Shown: piece by piece, positions 11,314 through 22,290 of the stretch
Numbering within the stretch: position 1 is the first letter of the stretch
Layout of the letters: every line of letters starts with the position of its first letter
From: Drechmeria coniospora
Taxonomy: Eukaryota; Ascomycota; Sordariomycetes; Hypocreales; Ophiocordycipitaceae
Assembly: GCF_001625195.1 (NCBI RefSeq)
Contig: NC_054391.1
Span: 9,190,552-9,254,551 of the forward strand
DNA: 64,000 nt
Reading direction: 5' to 3'
The notes under the pieces: model-generated
Databases searched by the model: none
Told to the model about the DNA's origin: nothing
Seen by the model: the letters and a program-made list of their open reading frames with translations, nothing else
Position numbers and translations under genes: made by a program

Positions 11314-14300
11314 ATGACCCTCTCGGTACCCATCCCTGCTCTCCTCGCACTTCTCCTCCTCTCCGGCTGACAAGTTCCAGTGGAAGTCGTTCGACTTCTT
11401 CGACGTCTCCCCCGTCACCGTCGCTGATGCCGATGCGAGGGAGCTCCTCGAGACCAACGACATCTCCAGCGTCTGCGCAGGCTCCGACAGCCTCTTCGTC
11501 GGCTCCAACGATGGCTCCGTGAGCATCATGGCCAAGACGTGGAAGGTCGTCAGCAAGTTCCAGGCCCACGAATCCGGCCGCGTCACCCACATGCGTCAGG
11601 TCGAAGGCACCAGCGTCCTCGTCACCGTCTCGGTGCGTTACCTGCGAGCCCGGAGCACGCTCCCAGGGCGATGGCAAGGCGTGCCGGACATGCTAACGAC
11701 GTGCACGGCACGCAGGAGGACCTGAGCAGCGAACCCGTCCTCAAGGCGTGGGCCCTGGACAAGCTCGTCAAGAAGACCAAGACGCCGACGTGCCTCAGCA
11801 CGCTCACCATCAACAACGGCCGACGGCAATTTCCCGTAGGCGTCGCTTCCTCTTCCCGCCGCCGCCGCCGCCGCCGCGTCTTCTCGCTCACGCGAGGCAC
11901 AGATCTCTGCCTTTGCCGCCACCGATGACCTCTCGCAGATTGCCGTGGGCTTCGGCAACGGCGCCGTCACCGTCATTCGCGGCGACCTGATCCACGACCT
12001 CGGCACCAAGCAGCGCATCGTCTTCGAGTCGGAGGAGCCCATCACGGGCGTACAGCTTGCCGTGGACGAGAAGCTGACGACGCTCTTCGTCTCGACGACG
12101 TCGAGGATCATGAGGCTCGGCTTGTCGAGAAAGGGCCAAGGGCTGCCGCCCAAGACGGTCGAGGACTTTGGCTGCGCCGTCGGATGTATGACGGCCGACC
12201 CCGGCACCGGAGACGTCGTCGTCGCCCGGGAGGATGCCATCTACACCTATTCGCTCGACGGACGCGGCCCCCCCCGAGCCTACGAGACGCCCAAGAACAT
12301 GGTGTTTGTCTTCCGGGACTACGTCGCCCTCGCATGCCCGTCGTCGTCGTCGGGCGCCAACGGGAGGGATCCTGATTCGATGAGACGACGCTTCGTCTCC
12401 GGCGCCGGCGACTCGCTCTTCGACGCACCCTCCTTTGTTCTCCTCGAGACCGACTTGAGGGTCATCGCCCACACCGAGACGCTGACGTCGGCCGTCCGCT
12501 TCCTCTTCGCCGTCTGGGGGGACCTGTACACCATCAGCCAGGAGGGCAAGGTAGGGGACCCTCCCCCTCGGGAACCGGGCGGCACGGGCTGACGAGGGAG
12601 ATTTCCCGCTACCACGAGCGGACGGTCCAGCAGAGGCTGGAGATGCTCTACCACCGAAACATGTTTCCGCTCGCCATCGAGCTCGCGCGGAACGCGGGCT
12701 TCGACCGCCAGCAGCAGACGCTCATCTACCGCAAGTTCGGCGACCACCTGTATCAAAAGGCCGACTACGACGGCGCCATGGTGCAGTACATCCGGGCCAT
12801 GGACACGACGGAGCCGTCGCAGGTGATTCGCAAGGTGGGCAGGCACCCAGAGCCGCGGGCACGCCCGAGGGGGGCCGGTCGTCGTTTGTCGGTGCTGACC
12901 GTGGCAGTTTCTCGACACGCAACGAATCCACAACCTCATACAGTACCTCGAGCAGCTGCACGAGCACAGGAAGGCGACGGCCGATCACACGACGCTGCTG
13001 CTCAACTGCTACGCGAAGCTCAAGGACATTGAAAAGTTGGAAAAGTTCATCAAGTCGCCCGGCGATCTCAAGTTCGACCTGGACACGGCCATTGCCATGT
13101 GCCGCCAAGGCGGGTACTATGAGCAGGCGGCCTACCTCGCCAAGAGGCACGGCGAGACGGAGCTCGTCGTGGACATATTGATGGAAGATGCCAAGAGCTA
13201 CGACGAGGCGCTCGACTACATATGGCGGCAGGACCCGGACGTGGTAGGTTCCCACGCACCCCGTGCACGGCGACTGCGGATGACGAGCGGCGGACGGACG
13301 ACGGACGGACGACGGACGATCGCACGAACAAACGAACAAACGGCTGACGAGGACAGGCCTACCCTTGCCTCAAAAAGTACGCGCGGGTGCTCATCGAAAA
13401 CTGCGCCGAGGACGCGACGAGGATGTTTGTCGACTACTACACGGGCCGGTACAGGCCGAGGCGCACCGCGGCCCCGAGGCGGGAGGGCGAGGCGTCGGGC
13501 TCGACGGGTGGCTTCGCCGCGGGCGCTGCCAGCGCCGTGCAGAACCTGTCGAGCCTCCTCCCCCTGCCGTACATGAACAGCTCGACGGCGGCGTCGAGCG
13601 CGGCGAGCGCGGCCGTCGTCGAGGGCCACGGCCACGGCGAGGGCTCGTCGGCGACGAAGCAGCAGGAGGAGGAGGAGCGCTCGCCGCCGCCGACGTACGA
13701 CGCGCCGGCTCCGAGGACGGCCTTTTCCTATTTCATCGGCTACCCCGACGAGTTCATCCTGTTTCTCGAGGCCTGCCTCGAGGAAAAGGAGCTGAAGACG
13801 TCGGACAGGACCGACCTCTACACCACCCTCTTCGAAATGTACCTGCACAAGTCGGCGGAGAAGAGGGGGCAGCGACACAAGGAGGAGTGGGAAGCAAAGG
13901 CGAAAAGGCTGATCGAGGGCGAGCACGTGCCGATGGAGAGCTCCAACGTGCTGCTGCTGTCGCACCTCTCGGGCTTCGGCGACGGCACCGTGCTGGTCAA
14001 GGAGCAGTCGGGCCTCCTGTTCGACATCTTCCGCTCCTTCACGACGGCCAAGGACACGAGGGGCGCGCTCAAGGCGCTGCGAAAGTACGGGCCGGACGAG
14101 CCGCAGCTGTACCCGGCGGCGCTGGCCTACCTGACGTCGGACGCCAAGGTGCTCGAGGAGGCGGGGCCGGACGAGCTGGCCGGGATCCTGTCCAAGATTG
14201 ACGAGGACGGGCTCATGGCGCCGCTGCAGGTGATCCAGACGCTCGTCGGCCGGTCGTCGGGCGGCGCGGCGACGATGGGCATGATCAAGCCGTACCTGCA

Positions 14301-14718
14301 GGAGACGATCACGCGCGAGCGCAACGAGATTCGCTCGAACCGGAGCACCATCGCGACGCTGCGGACCGACACGGAGAGGCGACGAGGCGAGCTCGCCGAC
14401 CTCGACGGCAAGCCAGCCGTCTTTCAGGCGACGCGCTGCGCCGACTGCGGCCAGGGGCTGGACCTCCCGGCCGTGCACTTTCTCTGCAAGCACAGCTTCC
14501 ACCAGCGATGCCTGCGCGGCGGCGAGGGCACCATGGAGTGTCCGCAATGCGCGCGCGAGAATGACGTGATTCGCAAGATGAGGGAGGGCCAGAAGGAGCG
14601 AGCCGAGAGGCACGAGCTGTTCCGGGCCGACCTGGAGAGCAGCGAGGACAGATTCGCGACCATGGCCAAGTGGTTCTCCCGGGGGGTCATGGATGCCGGG
14701 GGAAGCTCCGCCGCGTGA
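11314..14718 (+). CDS. vps11: Vps11/Pep5, HOPS-CORVET core subunit
   Basis: This is the shared core subunit of the HOPS and CORVET tethering complexes on vacuoles and endosomes. Seven exons (11314-11325, 11381-11632, 11716-11835, 11903-12550, 12601-12834, 12908-13243, 13357-14718) join in frame to 987 residues, the usual family length. Exon 1 encodes only MTLS and is spliced to WKSFDFFDV. An N-terminal beta-propeller region (to about 350) is followed by alpha-solenoid clathrin-repeat segments (LYQKADYDGAMVQYI, FIKSPGDLKFDLDTAI). The C-terminus has a RING-H2 finger starting near residue 895 (CADC, then CKHSFHQRC, then CPQC). All introns are phase 0. The fifth exon is reached through a GAG acceptor rather than CAG. 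A Gly/Ser/Glu-rich insert lies at about 565-640. Confidence 0.95.
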
Positions 14719-14830
14719 TGGTGGTGGTGGTGATGATGGTGGTGGTGGTGATGATGGTGGTGGTGGTGATGATGGTGGTGGTGGTGATGATGGTGGTGGT
14801 GGTGATGATGGTGGTGGTGGTGATGATGGT
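14716..14830. repeat. 18-bp TGATGATGGTGGTGGTGG minisatellite at the vps11 stop
   Basis: The array begins within the vps11 stop codon (14716-14718) and continues about six units into the 3' flank, then breaks into GCTGATAATGGT variants to about 14855. ORFs through it read as poly-His or Val-Met repeats and are artefacts of the repeat. It is probably transcribed as part of the vps11 3' UTR. Confidence 0.92.
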
Positions 14831-15424
14831 GCTGATAATGGTGCTGATAATGGTGGGAGGTGTGTTGGACGGGAGCATGAATAAGTATAGAGCACATCCA
14901 GACATGTGGAGGCATGCCTACGGCCAAGGGTTGTGCTATCGGAAATGAACTCTACGTCGCCTTGTTGCCGCTGGTGATGATATGCCTCATCCTCTTACAA
15001 GCACGTAGATCTACCTACCCTATACTCTGCACATTGTGTCATTGCATAAGAGTATTCAATTCAGTATGCAGTTCCGCACACCGCCCGTTCATACTGTGCA
15101 TTGTAAGCATACCAAGTAGTTACTTGTATTACTCTGTACTTGTGCCCTGTACGAGTACTTACTTGTACTTCCTTACAATGTACAGTACAGTACTAATCAA
15201 TACTTGTACAACTATTCGTGGTTGTGCAGAGTATATGCAAGTAATTCACCGACGTAGGTACGTACCTGCATGCATGCATGCTGGTGGTATTATTAAATGC
15301 ACACCAAGCGTCGTTGCATTCTCCTCCCTCGACGCCGCTCCCCCCCCCCCCCCCTCGAGTTTGGCCATCTCGCTTCAAGTCATCATCAGGCCATCCGCAG
15401 CGTCCGGCGACCGGTGAAACCTCC

Positions 15425-16450
15425 ATGACGGACAATCACCCGTCGCTCGCCATGGCGCCCGACGCGAGGCGGCTCGTCGAGTTCTTCTCCCGATCCGTCA
15501 CGTCTTTCCAGTCGTCCGGCGAGCCGATGCGTATCCTCTGCACGCTGCCGCACGCAAACGACGGTCAGCCAGCGTCCCGGCGTCCCGGGGCGGCGGCGAC
15601 GGTGCAGAGGCTCATCGTGCTGGACTCGAGCTTCAACCCGCCGACGCGGGCGCACGCGCAGATGGCCCGCTCGGCCGTGCGGGAGGCCGTCGAGAGCGGC
15701 TCGAGGACGAGGCTGATGCTCCTGCTCGCCGTGAACAACGCCGACAAGGCGCCGAAGCCGGCGTCGTTTCCGCTGCGACTGTGCATGATGGACGCCTTTG
15801 CGACGACCCTGCTGCAGGGGCCGGACGATGCCGGCTCCAACGTCGACGGCGGGCTGGAGATTGACCTCGCGGTGACGACGCGGCCGTACTTTCACGACAA
15901 GGCCCGCGCCGTCGCCGCCACGGGCTTCTACGACGGCGAAGACGGCGAGGGGCGGCCGCGGCAGGTGTTTCTGGCGGGCTTCGACACGCTCGTTCGAATA
16001 TTCGACGCCAAGTATTACGCCTCGGAGCACGACGGCCGTGCCGGTGGGCGTGCCGGTGGGCGTGCCGCGTCAGGCATGCAGGCCGCGTTGGGGCCGTTCT
16101 TCGACCTCGCGAGCCTACGCATCACGACGAGACCGGACGACTCGTGGGGAGGGCTCGCGCAGCAGCACGCGTACGTGCGTCAGCTCGCCCGCCGCTTGGA
16201 GGACGCCGGCGGCCGAGCGGCGTGGGCGAGCAGGGTCGAGCTCGTCGATGGCCACGCCGACGCGGACGAGGCAGGCTCCGGCGGCAACACGGGCGCGAGG
16301 GCGGCAACGGGCATCAGCAGTTCGCAGGTGAGAGCGTTGGTACGGCTGGGCAGCGGCGAGGAGGAGCTGGACGGCTTGGTCGATGGCGAGGTGAGGAGGT
16401 GGATCGAGCTCGAGGGGCTGTATCGAGAGGGAGAGGGTGATGGCACGTGA
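15425..16450 (+). CDS. Pof1-type nicotinamide-nucleotide adenylyltransferase-like protein
   Basis: A 341-residue, intron-free protein of the nucleotidyltransferase superfamily. Near residue 65 it has LDSSFNPPTRAH, which corresponds to the GXFNPXHXXH active-site motif with TRAH replacing HXGH. Near the C-terminus is ISSSQVR, matching the ISSTXXR phosphate-binding motif. The family in yeast (Pof1) is annotated as NMN adenylyltransferase for NAD synthesis. Its catalytic capacity here is inferred from the two motifs. A Gly/Arg-Ala repeat (GRAGGRAGGRAA) lies near residue 205. The ATG at 15425 was chosen because it is the first ATG downstream of a 15-C homopolymer (15340-15354); an upstream in-frame start at 15278 would translate through that tract. 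Confidence 0.85.
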   Translation: MTDNHPSLAMAPDARRLVEFFSRSVTSFQSSGEPMRILCTLPHANDGQPASRRPGAAATVQRLIVLDSSFNPPTRAHAQMARSAVREAVESGSRTRLMLLLAVNNADKAPKPASFPLRLCMMDAFATTLLQGPDDAGSNVDGGLEIDLAVTTRPYFHDKARAVAATGFYDGEDGEGRPRQVFLAGFDTLVRIFDAKYYASEHDGRAGGRAGGRAASGMQAALGPFFDLASLRITTRPDDSWGGLAQQHAYVRQLARRLEDAGGRAAWASRVELVDGHADADEAGSGGNTGARAATGISSSQVRALVRLGSGEEELDGLVDGEVRRWIELEGLYREGEGDGT

Positions 16451-17690
16451 CTGGAGAAGATTTCGTTGTGTACTATGCTTGTTGTATTGCACTGTACTTA
16501 TTACGTAAGTAAGTACTTGTACAGTAAACTACAGTAATACTCTGTGGCACCAAACCAGCCACAGAAAATGGGCGCCACAGTCAATGTGGACTTGGTTGGT
16601 GCTATATGCAACATACTCCGTAGTCCGTACAGTACTTCATACTCTGTACATGTACTGTACACCTTCACTTGCTTGAGTACATGTACTGTACGCCTTCACT
16701 TGCTTGAGTACATGTACTGTAAGTAAGTACTTGCACGTTATGTAGCTGTACAGTACTGTAGGTGTGTAAGTACTGTAGAGTACATGTAAGTACTTACTAG
16801 GTACTCTATGTACAAGGTACTGCTACTCACGACGTACAAGTACTTGTGCCCCAGGCTAACAGTACAAGTGCCTTTGCAGTTGCACAAGCAAATCTCCTAT
16901 AGGTGTACTTGCAAGTATTGGTTATATTACAAGTAGTTACTGCAAGTATGTAAGTACAGTACTCCGTACAAAAAATACATTTTTCATTGTACTTGCAGTA
17001 TACTGTACAAAGGCCGTATCAGTGCCGCATGTTCTCCGTACTGTATACCTTGTACAGTACTGTACTGTACTTGGATATTAATACCTGTCGACATACGGAA
17101 AACCCAATAGTACAGTACTCCGTACTTGTATTGCCCCAAGTACTTACTGTAAGTACTACAGTACAGTAAAGTACAAGTACTTGTGCTCGAGTACGGATAC
17201 AGTACAGCACTATAGAAGCAGTACAGTCTCTAATACCTGTACACATACTGTACTGTAATCACTGTACATGCACGGAGTACGTGCTTACAAGAAAGCAGGC
17301 GTACAGTGCTCCGTATTCCGCCCTCGTACTGTACTGTACAGTACTCCGTACAGGTACAATAAGTACTCCGGAAGTACGGAGTATTGCTCGTAATAGGACC
17401 ATGGCAATAAATAATCGGCCCGCCGTTCGGCGCAAAGGCCTTGCTCGTACCATCTGTGGATTGCAAGTCTTCTTGGCCAGCTGCGTCACTGGCTGGCGTC
17501 GCTTGGTGGGCAAAATGAAGCTCCTCTGTAGGTCTCTGGAAGCCTCATATGCCTCCAAGGCTCGGCTTTGATTGGTCCGGTGGATCCGTGGGCCACGACG
17601 AGACACGGCCAAGGCTCCGCCGTGCAGGTTTTTTTCTGCCGCGCAAAACTTTTAGGCGGTCAGGGACCAGAGTTGGCCCCACTTTGAGCT
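16451..17690. other. GTAC-rich intergenic island
   Basis: I see no gene. From about 16500 to 17380 the sequence is built almost wholly from TACTGTAC, AGTACTTG, TACTCCGTAC and GTACAGTA words. From 17400 to 17690 it turns to ordinary upstream sequence of the spliced transcript described next. A short direct repeat, TGTACTGTACNCCTTCACTT, occurs twice near 16648-16705. Confidence 0.8.
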
Positions 17691-17697
17691 CTATAAA
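17691..17697 (+). promoter_or_regulatory. TATA box of the small spliced gene
   Basis: CTATAAATTT lies 57 bp upstream of the first ATG (17748). It is followed by pyrimidine-rich sequence (TTTCCTTTTCTCTTTTCTTCTTC), which is typical of fungal transcription start regions and short leaders. Confidence 0.6.
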
Positions 17698-17747
17698 TTT
17701 CCGTCCTCGCCGCCGCCATTTCGATTTCCTTTTCTCTTTTCTTCTTC

Positions 17748-17894
17748 ATGTCGACAATACTTCAGTATGCCTCCCCCTACCTTTGCACCGAGCGACGACG
17801 TGTCATGCTAACGAGCGACTGCAGGAGAATCATTTCTATAGTATTCGACCTTCTCTTGGTTTCCTTCAAGAGCCACAGAATCCACCCTGGTTGA
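17748..17894 (+). CDS. Candidate spliced micropeptide, 28 residues
   Basis: The first ATG after a TATA box opens MSTIL, then reaches a GTATGC donor at 17765. The intron (17765-17824, 60 nt) contains TGCTAAC, a good fungal branch site, 18 nt before a CTGCAG acceptor. Splicing gives a 28-residue product with a hydrophobic core (ILQRIISIVFDLLLVSF) and a basic tail ending SHRIHPG. A single short membrane helix is plausible. I do not recognise the peptide. The splice signals are visible, but whether the short ORF or a non-coding RNA is the product cannot be told from sequence. Neighbouring frames give a longer ORF without known domains. Confidence 0.4.
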   Translation: MSTILQYASPYLCTERRRVMLTSDCRRIISIVFDLLLVSFKSHRIHPG

Positions 17895-18509
17895 TGATTG
17901 TATATCCCCGACGCCCCAGAGTGAATACCCACACCTTCTGGTTTCCTCTCGCTCTGTCCGCAAGGATGGCGGCGGTTGCCTCGCGCAGCTGCTGTATAGA
18001 GAGATTGCGCCTCGCTGCTTCGGCACGGGGCCTGGCTTTTATCTTGATGATCTCGTCCCCGTCTGTGGTCTGCCCTCGGGCGCGCGGGCGGGGTGGGTGT
18101 CGGTGGACGTCTGACAGGCGTTTTTTAATCTTTTCATTGCGGTCTGGGCTTGCCCGGGCGTGAAGAAGAGCGGCTCGGTTGTGTTCGAGGCTTGGAGAAT
18201 TTTCGGCTGCTTGTTCGGCTAGACTTTGACGGTATAATGTGCTTAGTTTGTGCGTACCGGACCCGCCGTGCAAAGTACTCGACTTGGTGTCGTGCATTCG
18301 TAGGCAATCTGAACATGAGGATCGCTTCCCAATGCTCCCACCCATGGCGAGGAATCGGCCGCAGTCCCATCAAGGTGCTCTCGTCTCCCATGGGTCACCT
18401 CCCGCATACACCACACCAAAGTACTTGTGCGTGCACACTCATGCGGCCCAGCGCGTGATGGGACTGTCCTCCCGTGGCAAAAGGGCGCCCTGCAGGCCGT
18501 CATGTGCCG

Positions 18510-19817
18510 TCAGAGTTCCAGCTCCTCCACCTCCATGCCGCAGTCGACGCACGTCTTGATGGTCATGCCCTCCTCGTTCCGCACCGTCCTCCCCCAGTCG
18601 TGCACGTGCTTGCCGCCGCCGACGGCGTCGCCAAACTTGCTCGCGCCCGACCCGCCGAGGGTGCCGGCCTGGCGGCGGTAGGCGTCGGTTCGCGTCTTGC
18701 GCTTGAGGTCCAGCAGCTTCTCCTTGAACTTGGCCTCCTTGCGCGCCTTCTTCTGCGTCTCGCGCCGGTCGTACTCGGCGTCGAGCGCCTCGGCGGAGCC
18801 CCACTTCGTCTTGAGGGCGTAGTCCTCGACCTGGAAGCGCAGGAAGAGCATCATGTCGTGCCAGTGCGACTTGTGCGGGTTCGGCTTGTTGAGGTGGGGG
18901 AGGAGCTCGGGGTCGCGCAGTTCGGCTGCTCGCTCGTGTCAGCGGCGTACGGCGCCCGCGGCGGATGCCGACCCTCGCTCGCCGAGGCGTCGAGGCGACG
19001 GGGCGATACGTACGATCCGTCAAGAGGTAGTCCTGCTTGCACTCCGTCTTGGTGAGGAGCGAGTACTTTTCCGGGTGCGTCTCCTTGCACCTGTGGCAGA
19101 CGCAGACGCCAAAGACGTCGTCCCAGACAAAGTCAATCTCGAGGCTGCCGCACTCGCGGCACCGCTTCCTGTCCTTTTCGTCCTGCAGCACGGTGAGGCC
19201 CGGCTCAAAGGGCCCCGCCTTGAGCCTCTTGAGGTTTCGGAGGAGCTGCAGACGCTCCCACTCCTGGACCGTCATGTCCTTGGGCCGCCGCTCGTCGGCC
19301 TGGCCGGGCCTCGCGGCGAAGGCGGCGTTGTGAGGGTCGTCCTCGGCCGACAGGAAGCCGCCCTTGGTGTCGGTCATGGAGCTCATGTTGTAGTCGACAA
19401 ACTTGGTGAACTTGCGTGCCGGCCGCAGCTCGCCCTCGCCGGCCGTCTCGACGCGGCCGTCGCGGTTCGTGCCGCCGGGCGGGCGGGCGTCGGCGCCGGA
19501 TAGGGAGGAGTAGGGCCGCTTGCCGCCGGCCGACCTCGTCAGGTGGACGTCGTCGGTCGGTATGAAGCCGGAGCCCGAGTTGGCCATCGTCGGCGCCGTG
19601 CCCGAGGCGTGCCGTTCGGCCTCGCGCTGCTCGCGTATCGCCTTGGCCCGGAGCCGGCCTTCCTCCTAGCGACGTGTGAGCGGACGGCGAGGGAGGCAGA
19701 GGGTGCCGAGAGGTACCGCACCATCCTCCGGACGCTTTCCGGCGTCGGCGGCGACGCGGCGGCAGCAGCAGGACGCCCGCTCGACGGTGGAGGAGGCGGC
19801 GTTGGCCGTCGTTCCAT
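18510..19817 (-). CDS. rad14: Rad14/XPA, nucleotide excision repair damage-recognition protein
   Basis: This protein verifies DNA damage in nucleotide excision repair and links it to RPA and TFIIH in the nucleus. Three exons (19817-19722, 19665-19014, 18925-18510) give 387 residues. Exon 1 ends PTPESVRRM and joins EEGRLRAKAIREQREAE, the family's basic helix. The zinc finger is CRECGS...CVCHRC, with ligand cysteines at about 201, 204, 222 and 225. It is followed by the XPA C-terminal domain ([30 protein letters not shown]), where the second splice restores [10 protein letters not shown] exactly. The C-terminus has CVDCGMEVEELEL. The ATG at 19817 was preferred, but an in-frame ATG at 19841 is possible. 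A 22-bp minisatellite lies 63 bp upstream. Confidence 0.95.
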
Positions 19818-19879
19818 GATGCCTCTTCCGTCACCTGCCACTGATGCCGGATGTCCGGATGCTGCACGGGTGGAAAGGT

Positions 19880-19990
19880 CGAACGACGAGCGGCAAGGAT
19901 GGTGACGACGAGCGGCGAGGATGGTGACGACGAGCGGCGAGGATGGTGACGACGAGCGGCGAGGATGGTGACGACGAGCGGCGAGGATGG
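19880..19990. repeat. 22-bp minisatellite upstream of rad14, five copies
   Basis: Five tandem copies of GACGACGAGCGGCGAGGATGGT, nearly identical, with the first copy carrying substitutions. The array ends 63 bp upstream of the rad14 start codon (rad14 reads on the minus strand), so it falls in the leader or core promoter. Confidence 0.95.
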
Positions 19991-20592
19991 TGACAAAGAC
20001 GGAACAGTAGTTGCGTTGCGTTGCAGCCTGCGAGCTGGTGCTTGATGTCGTTTGATGAATTCAGAATCAAGATGGGATGACGAGGCGTCAAGTTTGGCAG
20101 AGTCGGTATTTGCCCCCCGGACGTCACCTGGACCCCTCGTCCCTAGCGTGTCGATAATTAGGTGCTGCAGCAAGCAAGTACATGCCTGTGAGTGATTGGG
20201 TTGCGGGGGGCATTGTGGTTGACGGTGAGCATTACCTAAGACACCCGAGACCACTAAGACACCCAAGACTCCAGCGAAGGGTGTGCTGAAGCCGCTAAAG
20301 GTCGGCAGCGGTACATGTACTGAGCAAGTACGGAGTACAGGTAAGTAAGTACTTGATAGTACTTGTACTGTACGCGTCTTGAAACTTGAAAGCTACCATG
20401 AGAACTGTAGGTTCTTGGACTGTACTGTAATCAATACCGACATTGTTCATGCGGTTCGACAGAAGACGTATATAGGACGATAATCTATTCGATGCTGACC
20501 ACAGACGCATTCTACGCACCGCGTTACCAGTGAGTATGCGAGTATATTCATGCGGCCAGCGTTGGGCTTCGAAAAAATTGGTAATATATCTG

Positions 20593-20757
20593 TACTTGTA
20601 GAACCCAAGTAAGTAAAAGTACTGTACTTGTAGAACCCAAGCACGTAAAAGTACTGTACTTGTAGAACCCAAGCAAGTAAAAGTACTGTACTTGTAGAAC
20701 CCAAGCAAGTAAAAGTAATGTACTTGTACTGTAGAACCCAAAAGTACTGTACTTGCC
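20593..20757. repeat. 32-bp tandem repeat in GTAC spacer
   Basis: Four or more copies of a 32-bp unit containing TACTTGTAGAACCCAAGCAA and GTAAAAGTACTG, starting at 20593, 20625, 20657 and 20689. The last copy is rearranged. It is built from the same GTAC/TACTTG vocabulary as the surrounding spacer. Confidence 0.9.
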
Positions 20758-21480
20758 CCTATGGCCAACTTCTAGCTCCTAGCTACAAGTACTGTACACT
20801 GTAATTACTCCGTACTCCGTACATGCAAGTATCTACTAGGTAGTGTGTACCTGTCCATGGTACGACTACCTATTAGGTACCAGCCACCTAGTAATTATCC
20901 AGCATTACCATTTACAGCTCGTGAGCGACAGCATGAGCACTGCTCGAATGCTTCATCACCACCTTGCCAATGTACGACGCTGTCCGCTTTGATACAGAAT
21001 ACCGATGCCTCTCACGGTAGGTACCTTTGAGCGACGCGAGCAAGGTTGCACGATGATCATGGGCCCGAATACAAGCAAGAACTTGCACATCAATACCGTA
21101 ATACCGTAGGCATTGCTCAGGTACAGTGCTGTTCTTGCTGTGCATACAGTTGTAGTTGTGACTTGCAAGTACTTGCGACAAGTACAAGTTGTACCTAGCA
21201 CAGTACGTACAGTGTCTATGTTGAACCATCGCCTCGCAGCTTCATGTATTTGCTACCTACCGACGCTACCATACACCACCTACGGAGTACACCTAACCTA
21301 CAGTAATATCATTACAGTACAGGTACTCCGTACTCCGTACTCCGTACTTACTCCGTACTCCGTACACGTTCGTACAGTAAGCAATGGCTACCTGTACTGT
21401 ATACTTGTGGGTGTAGATTCTTGCTGCAAGTACTCCGTACTTGTACTTGCAATAATGCTTCCTAGTACTCCGTACTCCAC
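20758..21480. other. GTAC-rich intergenic island
   Basis: There is no gene. Runs of TACTCCGTAC are conspicuous, for example four in succession near 21320-21360. Short GC-richer patches lie between them. The island ends about 160 bp before the FAR1-type gene. Confidence 0.75.
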
Positions 21481-21639
21481 GGCTTTTTCCTCACGCGGCG
21501 GCCAAAATCCTCACGCCCAGCCTCGTTTGCCTGCCTTCTGCACCCATCCATCTTGGCTCCGCCATCCACCTTCTCGTCCCTCCACCATCGCCCGTCCCTC
21601 GGCAGAGCAGTGCCGGCAGGCAGTGTGCCCCCGAGCCTC

Positions 21640-22290
21640 ATGGAGGCGCTCGTGCAGTATCGCTTCGCCACCTACGACGAGGCCAAGGCGGCCATCGACG
21701 TGACCATGAAGGACCTCGGCTTCGCCCTCGCCGTCGTCTACAAGCGGCCCTCCAAGGACGACCCTCGCCGCACCCTCCTCCGCTGCTGCCGGGGCAAGAC
21801 GTACCCGAAGCCGAGGTCCTCGGGCGTCGAGCCGACGCGTCGTCGCCGCAGCAGCTCGCAGATGACCAACTGCCCCTACCGCGTCACCATCAAGCAGCGC
21901 TATCCCGGCGGGCCCTTTCAAGTCGCCGCCCTCAACCGCGCACACAACCACGAGCCGGACCCGTCCTACGCCGGCTACCGAAGAAAGGCGGTCGAGGCCC
22001 GCCGGGACGAGATCCTGAAGCTCGTCGAGAGCGGCTTCCGCCCCAAGGAGATCCAGGCCTACTACGAGGACAAGGGTGACGAGGAGATGAAGCTGGTCAA
22101 CAGGGCCGACATCCGCAACATGATCCAACGCCACCTCACACGCACCGGCGCGCCCGTGGCCGCCGCCGCCGCCGCCGCCGACGGAGAGGCCGACGACGAG
22201 GCCGACGACGATGCCGACCGAGGTGCCGGCGACGATGCCAAGGGGCATGGTGAGGGAGAGACGGATACGGCCGATGCGGGCGTCGACTGA
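21640..22290 (+). CDS. FAR1-type DNA-binding domain protein
   Basis: A 216-residue, intron-free protein. Residues about 8-110 resemble the FAR1/WRKY-GCM1 DNA-binding fold found at the N-terminus of MULE-derived proteins: YDEAKAAIDVTMKDLGFALAV, then a basic Arg-Ser segment, then MTNCPYRVTIKQR and LNRAHNHEPDP, with the HNHE zinc-ligand histidines. A helical segment (IRNMIQRHL) follows, and the tail is Ala/Asp/Glu-rich and acidic (about 170-216). There is no transposase catalytic domain, so this is either a short domesticated transcription factor or a remnant of a Mutator-like element. The TTG-initiated upstream extension was rejected in favour of the ATG at 21640. Confidence 0.75.
   Translation: MEALVQYRFATYDEAKAAIDVTMKDLGFALAVVYKRPSKDDPRRTLLRCCRGKTYPKPRSSGVEPTRRRRSSSQMTNCPYRVTIKQRYPGGPFQVAALNRAHNHEPDPSYAGYRRKAVEARRDEILKLVESGFRPKEIQAYYEDKGDEEMKLVNRADIRNMIQRHLTRTGAPVAAAAAAADGEADDEADDDADRGAGDDAKGHGEGETDTADAGVD

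Noticed and set aside
14424..14927. Poly-His ORF on the minus strand at the vps11 3' end
   Set aside because: Produced by the 18-bp TGATGATGG repeat; overlaps the RING-coding exon in antisense.
16500..17380. RIP-mutated transposon as the origin of the GTAC island
   Set aside because: No recognisable element, and G and C remain abundant; RIP would be expected to leave A/T-dominated sequence. Not excluded without a computed index.
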